Source: Sphingomonas_O antarctica
Lineage (GTDB): Bacteria > Pseudomonadota > Alphaproteobacteria > Sphingomonadales > Sphingomonadaceae
Assembly: GCF_965137005.1 (NCBI RefSeq)
Contig: NZ_CBCRXM010000005.1
Span: 1 to 64,000 of the forward strand
Direction of reading: 5' to 3'
DNA: 64,000 nt
The notes beneath the pieces are model-generated. The model was not told where the DNA came from. It saw only the letters and a list, made by a program, of their open reading frames with translations, and searched no databases. Position 1 is the first letter of the stretch; each line of letters opens with the position of its first letter. The position numbers were made by a program, and so were the translations under genes. Positions 1-8,755 of this stretch are shown here, piece after piece.

Positions 1-103
1 ACGCTCTCGGTCCGCGGACGTGAGGTCGATGACTATGCCACTGCGCATCCGCGCTCACTCGCACGGCCACACGCCACTGGGAATCCCTAATTGGACTCAA
101 CCG

Positions 104-889
104 TCAGGCGAGAACCACTAGGTATCCCTCACAGAGAGGACAACGCAGTGCCTGTCTCAAAGCATCTCGTAAAAAAGCCGAGCTTTTCGCGTCGTCCGAA
201 AACTCGGCACCTGGCTTACTCTGTATCGAATACGGCCGACTTTCAAGTTTAAGCGCACCAGCAATAGCGTCGGGCGTTATCGCCGTACCACTCTTAGCCG
301 AATCGATGATAAGGTTGATCATGGTTCGACCGCCTTCAATTCGCGCCCGACTACCCAACGCAGAAATTAGCAGAGTGATTATCGTTTTATGTTCAATTAA
401 TGTTTCTTCTATTAGGCGCCGAGTTGGGGTGGCAAAAACCTTAAACCATTCACGATCGTTGCTTCGGATTTTATCAGCCACCAATGAAAACATGCCCATC
501 ATCAGCGGTGGATAATGACGACCTTTGGATGTGTAAAAGTATACAAAGGGATGAAGCCCTAAACTCTTACTTTGGTTTCCTATCAGACTAGCCGTCACTT
601 TCTCAAGGTTTGTTAAAAGCTTTAAAGTTTGTGAACCATCGGTGTCGTCAACATACTTCTCTATGGGCCGTTTTTCTGGATCCACCATTTCTGAAAGACT
701 CATAAGAAGATCGAGAGCATCAGTAACTGATGATGATCCACCAAGGGGCAAGTCAATCGTCTTGATCGGCGTTTTCACCTCTGGCGCGAAAAGCGATAGG
801 TGGATCGATTCGGACTTTTTCGTAATCGACGCCTGCATATCGTCAGTAAACTTCGACCAGTACTTATGCCCCGTTGCTGCACGAACCAC
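104..889 (-). CDS. C-terminal remnant of a DUF262/GmrSD-like protein (probable truncated gene)
   Basis: This gene is AT-richer than its neighbours and its codon use differs from theirs. The frame stays open to about 1048, and the upstream stretch reads as real protein (FFKINTQGS, then LDPTEGR and LQNRRKAP), which resembles the FxxINTxG region of DUF262 domains. There is no ATG, GTG or TTG between the TGA at about 1049-1051 and the GTG at 889, and the N-terminal half of a DUF262 protein is missing. The product ends shortly after a CPLC pair that looks like the start of an HNH-type zinc knuckle. I read it as a 5'-truncated, possibly 3'-frameshifted relic of a GmrSD-like defence gene beside nrdB. 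The family call is from motif memory only. Confidence 0.45.
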   Translation of the reverse strand: MVRAATGHKYWSKFTDDMQASITKKSESIHLSLFAPEVKTPIKTIDLPLGGSSSVTDALDLLMSLSEMVDPEKRPIEKYVDDTDGSQTLKLLTNLEKVTASLIGNQSKSLGLHPFVYFYTSKGRHYPPLMMGMFSLVADKIRSNDREWFKVFATPTRRLIEETLIEHKTIITLLISALGSRARIEGGRTMINLIIDSAKSGTAITPDAIAGALKLESRPYSIQSKPGAEFSDDAKSSAFLRDALRQALRCPLCEGYLVVLA

Positions 890-1091
890 GGAACGCGCTG
901 CTAGAGCTGGCGCTTTTCTTCGATTCTGTAAGATTCTGCCTTCGGTTGGGTCTAGGATCGATCCCTGTGTATTTATTTTGAAAAACGAGGATTCGGCTTT
1001 GTCAGCATCGCCGTAAATCCATTGGACCTGTAGCCAAGTCGCGTATCTTCAGTCTGACGAACCTCGACCGGATACGTTGGTCGGCCGATCG

Positions 1092-2153
1092 TTATTCAGC
1101 GGCGACACCCGCCCGCGCGAACATATCCTCACCCTCGCTCGCCGCATCCTCGTTCGCCGCCGCGACCGCGCCTTTGGCTTGCTGGCGCTTGTCGAACGAA
1201 CCCCACACCTGGTTCCAGTCGCCGCGCGTCGCCGCTTTCGAATATTCGGTCGCGCGGGTTTCGAAGAAGTTGGCGTGTTCCACCCCGTTGAGCAGCGGCG
1301 CGAGCCACGGCAGGGGGTGTTCGTCGATCATGAACATCGGCTTCATGCCCAGCTGGCTCAGGCGCCAGTCGGCGATGTAGCGGATGTACTTCTTGATCTC
1401 CTTGGGGGTCATGCCGGTCACCGCGCCCGAATCGAACGCCAGGTCGATGAACGCGTCCTCCAGCGTCACCGTGGTGTGGCACGCGTCGCGAATGTCGCGG
1501 ATCACCCCGGGGGTCAGGCAGTCGCGTTCCTTGCAAAATGCGTGGAACAGGCGGGTGATGCCTTCGCAATGCAGGCTTTCGTCGCGCACCGACCAGCTGA
1601 CGATCTGGCCCATGCCCTTCATCTTGTTGAAGCGCGGGAAATTCATCAGCATCGCGAAGCTGGCGAACAGCTGCAGCCCTTCGGTGAAGCCGCCGAACAT
1701 CGCCAGCGTGCGCGCGATATCCTGATCGCTGTCGACGCCGAACGTGGCTAGGTAATCGTGCTTGTCCTTCATTTCCTTGTACTGAAGGAACATGCCGTAC
1801 TCGCTTTCGGGCATGCCGATCGTGTCGAGCAAATGGCTGTATGCGGCGATGTGCACCGTCTCCATGTTGGAGAACGCGGCGAGCATCATCTTGACCTCGA
1901 CCGGTTTGAACACGCGGCCATATTTGTCGTGGTAGCAGTCCTGCACCTCGATATCGGCCTGGGTGAAAAAGCGGAAAATCTGCGTCAGCAAGTTGCGCTC
2001 ATGCTCGGTCAGCTTCTGCGCCCAGTCGCGGCAATCCTCGCCCAGCGGCACTTCCTCGGGCATCCAGTGGATCTGTTGCTGGCGCTTCCAGAATTCATAC
2101 GCCCAAGGGTATTCGAACGGCTTGTACGTGGCGCGGGCTTCGGTGAGGGACAT
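1092..2153 (-). CDS. nrdB: Ribonucleoside-diphosphate reductase subunit beta
   Basis: This is the class I ribonucleotide reductase radical subunit. It houses the di-iron centre and tyrosyl radical that NrdA needs to make deoxyribonucleotides in the cytoplasm. It has 353 residues, normal for the family. Iron-ligand signatures are visible: the ExxH in SNMETVH, followed by Tyr in AAYSH, and a second one in RDESLHCEG. I chose the start at MSLTEAR because the longer frame up to 2333 would translate a REP-like palindrome. nrdA lies upstream on the same strand, but two other genes, one of them on the opposite strand, separate the pair. Confidence 0.96.
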   Translation of the reverse strand: MSLTEARATYKPFEYPWAYEFWKRQQQIHWMPEEVPLGEDCRDWAQKLTEHERNLLTQIFRFFTQADIEVQDCYHDKYGRVFKPVEVKMMLAAFSNMETVHIAAYSHLLDTIGMPESEYGMFLQYKEMKDKHDYLATFGVDSDQDIARTLAMFGGFTEGLQLFASFAMLMNFPRFNKMKGMGQIVSWSVRDESLHCEGITRLFHAFCKERDCLTPGVIRDIRDACHTTVTLEDAFIDLAFDSGAVTGMTPKEIKKYIRYIADWRLSQLGMKPMFMIDEHPLPWLAPLLNGVEHANFFETRATEYSKAATRGDWNQVWGSFDKRQQAKGAVAAANEDAASEGEDMFARAGVAAE

Positions 2154-2172
2154 GGTCAGGCTCCGTGCAAAA

Positions 2173-2229
2173 CCCCTCTCCCCTTGCGGGAGAGGGTCGA
2201 CTCGCCAGTGGCGAGCGGGGTGAGGGGAA
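2173..2229. repeat. REP-like palindromic element upstream of nrdB
   Basis: The element holds two hairpins: an inner one (ccctctcccc, loop, gggagaggg) and a second one (ctcgcc, loop, ggcgag). An outer cccctc/gaggggaag pair closes it. It fills the gap between the 59-residue gene and nrdB and carries no open frame of its own. Elements of this form are common dispersed intergenic repeats in proteobacteria. It could affect the nrdB transcript. Confidence 0.55.
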
Positions 2230-2238
2230 GATAGAAAC

Positions 2239-2418
2239 TCATTGGCCGGAGTCCCAGCCGTGCAGGGCAAACGCATAGGCGCCGAGCAGGATCGCGCCGG
2301 ACCCCAGCATCGTCGCGACGATCCGCCTGGCATAGGCGTTTTTGAGCGAAACCGCGCTTACGATCGCCCCCACTGCCAAGGCCGCCGCGACCAGCATCAT
2401 GACCAGCGCCGCGCTCAT
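2239..2418 (-). CDS. Small predicted membrane protein (59 aa)
   Basis: This short gene starts with ATG at 2418 and ends with TGA. It encodes two hydrophobic stretches: residues 3-22 are almost purely Ala, Val, Leu, Met and Ile, and residues 36-51 are LGSGAILLGAYAFALH. A short basic loop (KNAYARR) joins them. The arrangement suggests a two-helix inner membrane hairpin. It lies in the same direction as nrdB, upstream of the REP-like element. I do not recognise a family. Its composition matches the surrounding coding DNA, so it is probably real. Confidence 0.55.
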   Translation of the reverse strand: MSAALVMMLVAAALAVGAIVSAVSLKNAYARRIVATMLGSGAILLGAYAFALHGWDSGQ

Positions 2419-2477
2419 GCGACCAATTCCGCCGAGGCGCGTTCAGAAACCCGAACCCCCAACCAAGGAGCATCCCC

Positions 2478-2738
2478 ATGGCCGACCTGTCGCAAATCAA
2501 GGAACATATGGAAGTTATCGGCGCCGACGGCGTGCATGTCGGCACCGTCGACCATGTCGATGGCGACCGCATCAAGCTGACCAAGAAGGATTCGGGCGCT
2601 CAGGTCTCCGAAGGTTCGGGCAGCCACGAAGGGCATCACCATTACATCTCGGGCGGCCTCGTCGCCGGTGTCGAAGGCGACAAGGTCCGCCTCAGCGCGA
2701 CCGGCGCCAACGCCGTCACGATGGAAGAAGAAGCCTAA
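2478..2738 (+). CDS. DUF2171 domain-containing protein
   Basis: The product is an 86-residue soluble protein with the DUF2171 pattern: an N-terminal IKEHMEVIGADGVHVGTVD strand repeat (a PRC-barrel-like beta fold) and a His-rich middle (GSHEGHHHYI). A clear ribosome site (AAGGAG) precedes the ATG. The family is frequent in sphingomonads and often linked to stress conditions, but its function is not established. It lies between nrdA and nrdB on the opposite strand, so it interrupts what is normally a continuous nrdAB unit. Confidence 0.88.
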   Translation: MADLSQIKEHMEVIGADGVHVGTVDHVDGDRIKLTKKDSGAQVSEGSGSHEGHHHYISGGLVAGVEGDKVRLSATGANAVTMEEEA

Positions 2739-2761
2739 GCCTTTCGCATCCGCCGAAACCG

Positions 2762-2792
2762 ATGCCTGGCTTGCTATTGGCAAGCCAGGCAT
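2762..2792. other. 12-bp perfect hairpin spanning the nrdA stop codon
   Basis: The arms atgcctggcttg and caagccaggcat flank a 7-nt loop. The stem contains the last nrdA codons, including the two Cys codons of the CLAC tail, and the loop contains the nrdA TAG. It lies between the convergent DUF2171 and nrdA genes. No U-tract follows on either strand, so it is not a classical intrinsic terminator. It may protect the 3' ends of the transcripts or end transcription with Rho. Confidence 0.45.
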
Positions 2793-4699
2793 TCGTCGTA
2801 ATCCTTCGCCTCGACCTCGATCTGGCGCAGATCGATGGTGTTGTCCGCTTCCACTCCGCCGGCAAAGCCCGCGCGCTGGATCGATTTCGAGCGGAGATAA
2901 TACAGGCTCTTGATGCCCAATTCCCACGCGCGGAAATGGAGCATCAGCAAATCCCATTTTTCCACATCCGCCGGAATGAACAGGTTCAGCGACTGCGCCT
3001 GATCGATATAGGGCGTGCGGTCCGCGGCGAGTTCGATCAGCCAGCGCTGGTCGATTTCGAAGCTGGTCTTGTAGGTGTCCTTCTCGTCCTGGCTCAGGAA
3101 ATCGAGATGCTGGACGCTGCCGCCCTGTTCCAGAATCGAATTCCACACCGCGTCGGAATTCTTCGCCTTTTCGATCAACAGTTTCTCGAGATACGGGTTC
3201 TTGATCGAGAAGCTGCCCGACAGCGTCTTGTGCGTATAAATGTTCGCCGGGATCGGCTCGATGCACGCGCTGGTCCCACCGCAGATGATCGAAATCGACG
3301 CCGTCGGCGCAATCGCGGTCTTGCAGCTGAACCGCTCCATCACGCCGCGTTCCTCGGCATCGGGACACGGCCCGCGCTCGACCGCCAGCAGCATCGACGC
3401 TTCGTTGACCGCCGCCGAAATGCGCTTGAACATCTTGAAGTTCCAGCTCTTCGCCGGTGCGCTTTCAAACGGAATGCCGCGCGCCTGCAGGAAGCTGTGA
3501 AAGCCCATCACGCCCAGCCCGACCGACCGCTCGCGCCCCGCGGAATAAGCCGCACGTTCCATGCCCGGTTCGGCGCGATCGATATAGTCCTGCAGGACGT
3601 TGTCGAGGAACCGCATGACGTCCTCGATGAACATCTTGTCGTCGTGCCACTCGTCCCACGTCTCGAAATTGAGCGACGACAGGCAGCACACCGCCGTGCG
3701 GTCGTTGCCCAGATGGTCGCGCCCCGTCGGCAGGGTGATTTCGCTGCACAGGTTCGACGTCGAGACCTTGAGGCCCAGTTCGCGGTGATGACGCGGCATC
3801 GCGCGGTTCACCGTGTCGGCGAACACGATATATGGCTCGCCGGTTGCCAGTCGCGTTTCGACCAGCTTCTGGAACAATGACCGCGCATCGACACGCGCGC
3901 GCTCGGACCCGTCCTTGGGGCTCGTCAGCACCCATTCGTCGCCGGCGCGCACCGCTTCCATGAACGCGTCGGTGATCAGCACGCCGTGGTGGAGGTTCAG
4001 CGCCTTGCGGTTGAAATCTCCCGACGGCTTGCGGATTTCGAGGAACTCCTCGATTTCCGGGTGCGACACGTCGAGATAGCATGCCGCCGAGCCGCGCCGC
4101 AGCGACCCTTGCGAAATCGCCAGTGTCAGCGAATCCATCACGCGGACGAACGGGATGATGCCGCTGGTCTTGCCGTTGAGGCCGACCGGTTCGCCGATCC
4201 CGCGGACATTGCCCCAATAGGTCCCGATGCCGCCGCCGCGCGACGCCAGCCAGACATTCTCGTTCCACGTCTCGACAATACCTTCCAGGCTGTCGGGTAC
4301 CGAATTGAGATAGCAGCTGATCGGCAACCCGCGGCCGGTGCCGCCGTTCGACAGCACCGGCGTCGAGGGCATGAACCACAGCTTCGAGATATAATCGTAC
4401 AGCCGCTGGGCATGCGCGGCGTCGTCGGCATAAGCGGATGCCACGCGGACGAACAGGTCCTGATAGCTTTCGCCGGGCAACAGATAGCGATCGGTCAGCG
4501 TGTCCTTGCCGAAATCGGTGAGCAACGCGTCACGCGAATGGTCGACCTCGACCGTGAAGCGGGGGGCGTGGACCGCCTTGGAATCGAGGCGTTCCAGCGG
4601 GGGCGCGGATGCGCTCGCCGTCGCCGTTACACTCGCCGCCATAGTTTCGAGGATCGTCGCCATCTGTCCGTCGCCTTCTGCACTGCCCCGGAAGTCCAT
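2774..4699 (-). CDS. nrdA: Ribonucleoside-diphosphate reductase subunit alpha
   Basis: This is the catalytic subunit of class I ribonucleotide reductase, which reduces ribonucleoside diphosphates with electrons passed through its C-terminal cysteine pair. The 641-residue protein has the active-site NLCSEITLPT segment, the GGGIGTYWGN region, and the redox tail CLACQ at its very end. An ATP-cone is not evident, and the N-terminus is a short Ala/Ser-rich extension. The start at 4699 has a GGGAG ribosome site; an internal ATG at 4663 is possible. Two NrdR-like boxes lie upstream, and nrdB follows downstream after two other genes. Confidence 0.96.
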   Translation of the reverse strand: MDFRGSAEGDGQMATILETMAASVTATASASAPPLERLDSKAVHAPRFTVEVDHSRDALLTDFGKDTLTDRYLLPGESYQDLFVRVASAYADDAAHAQRLYDYISKLWFMPSTPVLSNGGTGRGLPISCYLNSVPDSLEGIVETWNENVWLASRGGGIGTYWGNVRGIGEPVGLNGKTSGIIPFVRVMDSLTLAISQGSLRRGSAACYLDVSHPEIEEFLEIRKPSGDFNRKALNLHHGVLITDAFMEAVRAGDEWVLTSPKDGSERARVDARSLFQKLVETRLATGEPYIVFADTVNRAMPRHHRELGLKVSTSNLCSEITLPTGRDHLGNDRTAVCCLSSLNFETWDEWHDDKMFIEDVMRFLDNVLQDYIDRAEPGMERAAYSAGRERSVGLGVMGFHSFLQARGIPFESAPAKSWNFKMFKRISAAVNEASMLLAVERGPCPDAEERGVMERFSCKTAIAPTASISIICGGTSACIEPIPANIYTHKTLSGSFSIKNPYLEKLLIEKAKNSDAVWNSILEQGGSVQHLDFLSQDEKDTYKTSFEIDQRWLIELAADRTPYIDQAQSLNLFIPADVEKWDLLMLHFRAWELGIKSLYYLRSKSIQRAGFAGGVEADNTIDLRQIEVEAKDYDECLACQ

Positions 4700-4798
4700 C
4701 GAATCGCTCCCTCACCCTGTTCTAAGTCCGTTCTCACCGAACGCGAAGGGCGGCAGGTGCCATCCAGCCCGTGTCGGTCGCACGGGCAGGGCATCTCA

Positions 4799-4845
4799 CA
4801 ACTACATATAGTGTGTGCCTCGCCCCCGCGAACCACCAATAGTGC
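4799..4845 (-). promoter_or_regulatory. Tandem NrdR-box-like operators upstream of nrdA
   Basis: The box at 4799-4814 (caactacatatagtgt) matches the known 16-bp NrdR palindrome well: the core reads CTAcATaTAG. A weaker copy (gaaccaccaatagtgc) lies at 4830-4845, exactly 31 bp further, three helical turns. Two boxes at this spacing are the usual arrangement for the NrdR repressor of reductase genes. The whole gap 4700-5001 between nrdA and the divergent helicase gene holds nothing else I can identify, apart from an AT-rich patch at about 4955-4985. Confidence 0.72.
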
Positions 4846-5001
4846 AAAATCTGTTAAGCAACGCAAGAGTCACGATTTCTGTGGGTAACTCTGCTGCACT
4901 GCAGCGGCGCGCCGGAAATGCGCGGGTTTCGACCCTCGCAAGGGAACGCCGGGGGAACAAAAAATATTCTAAAACACGAAAAAAGTCGGTAGCGCGACCC
5001 A

Positions 5002-7710
5002 ATGGACACACTGCCCCATGCCGCGCTTCACGCCAGCCATGCCGGACTGTGGATCGCGCGCGACGATGGTCCGCGCGGGGTCGACCGGCGCGAGGCGCTC
5101 AGCCGCGCGGCGGGGGAGCCGCTGATCCTGCTCAACGCGCCCTTGGTGGGACAGCGGCTGGGCTATGCCGAAATCTCGGGGCTCGATTTGCTGGAGCTGT
5201 TCGCGTTCGTGCATCCGGCGCGTTTCGCGGTGCCGACGGCCAAGGGGCTGTGCGACGCATTGTCTTTGTCAGCGCCTGTGAGCGAGGCGGAGATCGCGCC
5301 AGCATTGCGGGTCATCGCCTCAAAACTGCTACACACATTGGCGCAACCCGATTGGGTGGAGCGCGCCGGCGCGGCGGACTCTCTGCGCGCCTTGGGCCGC
5401 GCGCGGTGGCCGTGGTTCTCGCTGGCCCGCACCGCGATGACCGACAGCGAGGCGCGTGAAGCCGGGCTGTTCCAGCGCCTGCCCGAATGGGAGGACCAAC
5501 CACCGCCGCCGCCGCCGCGCACCATCGCGCTGGGCGCAGGCGCAGTGCAGGACCGCCTTGCTGCCCTGACCGGTAGCCGCGCCGAACCGCGCCAGGGCCA
5601 GCGCGATTATGCCCAGGCCGCCGCGCACATCTTTGCGCCGCGCGAACGCCGCGACGCGCCGATCATGACACTCGCGCAAGCGGGAACCGGGATCGGCAAG
5701 ACGCTCGGCTATCTCGCCCCCGCGACTTTGTGGGCGGACGAGGCAGGCGGCACGGTGTGGCTGTCGACCTACACCAAAGCGCTGCAACGCCAGCTCGATG
5801 CCGAAACCGCGCGTGCCTATCCCGATGCGGAGATGCGGCGCGAAGCGGTGGTCATCCGCAAGGGCCGCGAAAACTATCTCTGCCTGCTCAACCTCGAGGA
5901 CGCGATGCAGGGCGGCTTCGCCGGGCGTGCTGCAATCCTCGCGCAACTCGCCGGACGCTGGGCGGCCTACACGCGCGACGGCGATATGGTCGGCGGCGAT
6001 CTGCCCGGCTGGCTGCCGTCGCTGTTCCGCCGCAACGGCACAACCGCGCTGACCGACCGGCGCGGCGAGTGCATCTACGCCGGTTGCCCGCATTACCGCC
6101 GCTGCTTCATCGAACGCGCCACGCGTGCCAGCGTCGGCGCGAAACTGGTCGTCGCCAATCACGCGCTGGTCATGGTCAACGCCGCGCGCGGGCGCGACGC
6201 CGCCAACCGCCCGACGCGCATCGTGTTCGACGAAGGCCATCATCTGTTCGACGCGGCGGATTCGACCTTCGCGGCTGCGCTGACCGGGGCGGAGGCGATC
6301 GAACTGCGCCGCTGGGTCATCGGCCCCGAAAGCAAGGCCAAGGGCCGCCGTCGTGGCTTGGCTGCGCGCCTCGGTGATGTCGTCAGCTATGACGATGAAG
6401 GCGCGGTTGCGGTGCAGGATGCGCGCGAAGCAGCGATGGCGCTGCCTGGCGACGGCTGGCTCGGCCGCATCGCCGAAGGTGACCCGTTCGGCCCGGTTGA
6501 AGAATTGCTCGGCGCGATCCGCAACACCGTCTATGCCCGCGCGACCGGCGAGGACGCGGGCTACGGCCTCGAAACCGAAGCCGCCGAACTCGACGGGCCG
6601 CTGATCGAAGCCGCCGCCCGCGCCGCCGCCGCATTGCAAGCCCTTCTCCAACCGCTCACCGCGCTCGGTCGCCGCCTCGAAGCCCTGCTCGACGAAGGTC
6701 CCGACTGGCTCGACGGACAGGCGCGTGCGCGCGTCGAAGGTGCCGTTGCCAGTCTCGGCTGGCGGCGCGACGCGGTATTCGCCTGGCTGGCGATGCTCGG
6801 ACGGCTGGGCGGCCCGCTCGATCCCGATTTCGTCGACTGGCTCGAAGTCGCGCGCGGCGATGGGCGCGAATTCGATATCGGCCTCCACCGCCGCTGGCTC
6901 GATCCGATGCGGCCGTTCGCCGACGCCGTGCTCAAACCCGCGCACGGCGTCCTTGTCACCTCCGCGACACTCGGCGATCCCGCCGCCGCCGAAGCGCGCA
7001 CCGGCGCCAACAAGCTCGACACGCCAGCGACCTATTTCAACGCCGCCAGCCCGTTCGATTACGCCGCCAACGCCCAAATCCTGATCGTCACCGATGTGAA
7101 ACGCGGCGACGCACCCGCTTTGGCCAATGCCTATGCGCGGCTGATCGCGGCGTCGGAAGGCGGCACGCTCGGCCTGTTTACCGCGATCCGCCGCCTCCGC
7201 GCGGTCCATGCGCGCATCGCCGATCGCCTCGCCCGCGACGGCCTGCCGCTTTACGCCCAGCATGTCGATCCGATCGACACCGGCACGCTGGTCGATATCT
7301 TCCGCGACGATCCGCATGCCAGCCTGCTCGGCACCGATGCCCTTCGCGACGGCGTCGACGTCCCGGGCCATTCGTTGCGCACCGTCATCCTCGAAGGCGT
7401 GCCGTGGCCCAAACCCACGGTGCTTCACGCCGCGCGCCGTGCAGCAGCCGGCGGCACCGCCTATGACGATATCCAGATCCGCGCGCGCCTCGCACAGGCT
7501 TTCGGCCGCCTGATCCGCCGCGCCGATGACCGGGGGAGTTTTGTTATCCTCAGCGCCGCCGTCCCCTCGCGCCTGCTCGAAGCTTTCCCGCCCGGAACCC
7601 CGATCCGCCGCGTCACGCTCGACGAAGCCGCAGCCGCGATTGCCGCGTTCAATGCGCCACGACAGCCCTTGCCTTTCGCGGGAGAACCGGCAGGGACGGT
7701 TCACCGATGA
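5002..7710 (+). CDS. DinG/XPD-type ATP-dependent DNA helicase
   Basis: This is a superfamily 2 Rad3/XPD-like 5'-3' helicase of 902 residues. Walker A reads AGTGIGKT (about residue 230) and the DEAH-type box reads VFDEGHH (about 410). The four cysteines expected to bind a 4Fe-4S cluster lie between them (YLCLLN, then GECIYAGCPHYRRC). C-terminal helicase motifs include LVTSATLGD and AFGRLIRR. The family unwinds forked or R-loop DNA in repair and replication. Its stop overlaps the start of the SixA-type gene by 4 nt, so the two are probably cotranscribed. The N-terminal 200 residues are not typical of E. coli DinG. Confidence 0.9.
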   Translation: MDTLPHAALHASHAGLWIARDDGPRGVDRREALSRAAGEPLILLNAPLVGQRLGYAEISGLDLLELFAFVHPARFAVPTAKGLCDALSLSAPVSEAEIAPALRVIASKLLHTLAQPDWVERAGAADSLRALGRARWPWFSLARTAMTDSEAREAGLFQRLPEWEDQPPPPPPRTIALGAGAVQDRLAALTGSRAEPRQGQRDYAQAAAHIFAPRERRDAPIMTLAQAGTGIGKTLGYLAPATLWADEAGGTVWLSTYTKALQRQLDAETARAYPDAEMRREAVVIRKGRENYLCLLNLEDAMQGGFAGRAAILAQLAGRWAAYTRDGDMVGGDLPGWLPSLFRRNGTTALTDRRGECIYAGCPHYRRCFIERATRASVGAKLVVANHALVMVNAARGRDAANRPTRIVFDEGHHLFDAADSTFAAALTGAEAIELRRWVIGPESKAKGRRRGLAARLGDVVSYDDEGAVAVQDAREAAMALPGDGWLGRIAEGDPFGPVEELLGAIRNTVYARATGEDAGYGLETEAAELDGPLIEAAARAAAALQALLQPLTALGRRLEALLDEGPDWLDGQARARVEGAVASLGWRRDAVFAWLAMLGRLGGPLDPDFVDWLEVARGDGREFDIGLHRRWLDPMRPFADAVLKPAHGVLVTSATLGDPAAAEARTGANKLDTPATYFNAASPFDYAANAQILIVTDVKRGDAPALANAYARLIAASEGGTLGLFTAIRRLRAVHARIADRLARDGLPLYAQHVDPIDTGTLVDIFRDDPHASLLGTDALRDGVDVPGHSLRTVILEGVPWPKPTVLHAARRAAAGGTAYDDIQIRARLAQAFGRLIRRADDRGSFVILSAAVPSRLLEAFPPGTPIRRVTLDEAAAAIAAFNAPRQPLPFAGEPAGTVHR

Positions 7711-8243
7711 AGCGCCTCACGCTCCTCCGCCATGCCAAGTCCGGTTGGGACGATCCCGCCGCGCGTGATTTCGATCGTGCGCTCAACGATCGCGGCAAGA
7801 AGGGGGCGGCGACCGTCGGCGCCCATATGCGCACGCTGGGGCTGGAGTTCGATGCGGTGGTCGCATCGCCCGCGGTGCGCTGCATCGATACGCTCGACGG
7901 GCTGTGGGAAGGTTTCGGTCGCACGCTGCACCCGCAATGGGACCGGCGGATTTACCTCGCCTCGGGCGTAACCCTGCTCGACGTGATCCACGACACGCCC
8001 GACGATGTGCAATCGCTGCTGATGTGCGGCCATAATCCCGGCCTCGAAGACCTCACTTTGATGCTGGTCCCCGACACCGCCGACGCTGGTCTGCGCGACG
8101 ATGTCGAGGAAAAATTTCCCACTGCCAGTTTCGCCGAACTCGAATTCGACGGCGCTTGGGCCGACCTGCACAGCAAATCCGCGCGGCTGACGCGCTTCGT
8201 CCGGCCGCGCGATCTCGATCCGGACCTCGGTCCCGAACGGTGA
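7707..8243 (+). CDS. SixA-like histidine phosphatase family protein
   Basis: The 178-residue protein belongs to the histidine phosphatase (phosphoglycerate mutase-like) superfamily. The N-terminal LLRHAKS carries the catalytic His in the SixA variant of the RHG motif, and a second conserved His follows in CGHNPGLEDL. SixA proteins remove phosphate from phosphohistidine in phosphorelay proteins; whether this one does so is inference. The start overlaps the helicase stop (ATGA), and the stop overlaps the next gene's GTG, giving a three-gene overlapping series. Confidence 0.85.
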   Translation: MKRLTLLRHAKSGWDDPAARDFDRALNDRGKKGAATVGAHMRTLGLEFDAVVASPAVRCIDTLDGLWEGFGRTLHPQWDRRIYLASGVTLLDVIHDTPDDVQSLLMCGHNPGLEDLTLMLVPDTADAGLRDDVEEKFPTASFAELEFDGAWADLHSKSARLTRFVRPRDLDPDLGPER

Positions 8244-8755
8244 AGCTGCGTCGCGCGGTCCCGGGGGACGAAGGCAAGCTGGCGCTGGTCGGCAGTGCGA
8301 GCTTTCTCGAAAGCTTTGCCAACGATCATGACGGCGACGCGGTCGTCAAGTTCGTCGATGAGACGCACTCCACGGCTTATTACGCCAAAATTCTCGCCGA
8401 CCCCGCTTGCCGCACCTGGCTGGTCGAAGAAGCGGTCGGCGCGCCGGTCGGCTATGCCGTGTTGCAACCGGCCAATCTTCCCGAAACCGACGCCGCCACC
8501 GATGTCGAGCTGAAGCGCATCTACGTCCTGTCCAAATGGCATGGCGGCGGCTGGGGCGCGAAACTCTATCAGGCGATCGAGGACGAAGCGCGCGCGCGCG
8601 GCGCCAAGCGACTGGTGCTCAGCGTTTATGTCCACAACCACAACGCGCAAAAATTCTACGCAAAGCGCGGCTTCGGTCAGATCGGGCGCTGGGAATTTGC
8701 CGGCTTCGAGCAAACCGACGCGAGCGAAGACTTTATCTACGCCAAGCCACTTTAA
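8240..8755 (+). CDS. GNAT family N-acetyltransferase
   Basis: The protein has 171 residues and starts at a GTG that overlaps the previous stop (GTGA). The fold signatures are visible: a conserved beta4 strand (ELKRIYVL), a pyrophosphate-binding loop region (WHGGGWGAKL, a variant of the RxxGxG/A loop) and a C-terminal YVHNHNAQKFYAKRGF that matches the usual N-x-x-A-x-x-F-Y-x-x-x-G-F ending. It transfers acetyl from acetyl-CoA to an unknown amine. It shares its TTAA stop region with the convergent MerR gene. Confidence 0.87.
   Translation: MKLRRAVPGDEGKLALVGSASFLESFANDHDGDAVVKFVDETHSTAYYAKILADPACRTWLVEEAVGAPVGYAVLQPANLPETDAATDVELKRIYVLSKWHGGGWGAKLYQAIEDEARARGAKRLVLSVYVHNHNAQKFYAKRGFGQIGRWEFAGFEQTDASEDFIYAKPL

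Noticed and set aside
2342..3880. 512-residue plus-strand frame across nrdA and DUF2171
   Set aside because: Covers real genes in other frames, has no domain, and is Arg/Ala-rich as expected from shifted high-GC codons.
4890..5001. GGAAC at about 4953 as an EcfG promoter for the helicase
   Set aside because: No CGTT-like -10 occurs at 16-17 nt; the following sequence is A-rich (CACG at best).
5329..7704. 791-residue open frame opposite to the helicase
   Set aside because: Antisense shadow; the plus-strand protein has all the helicase and Fe-S motifs.
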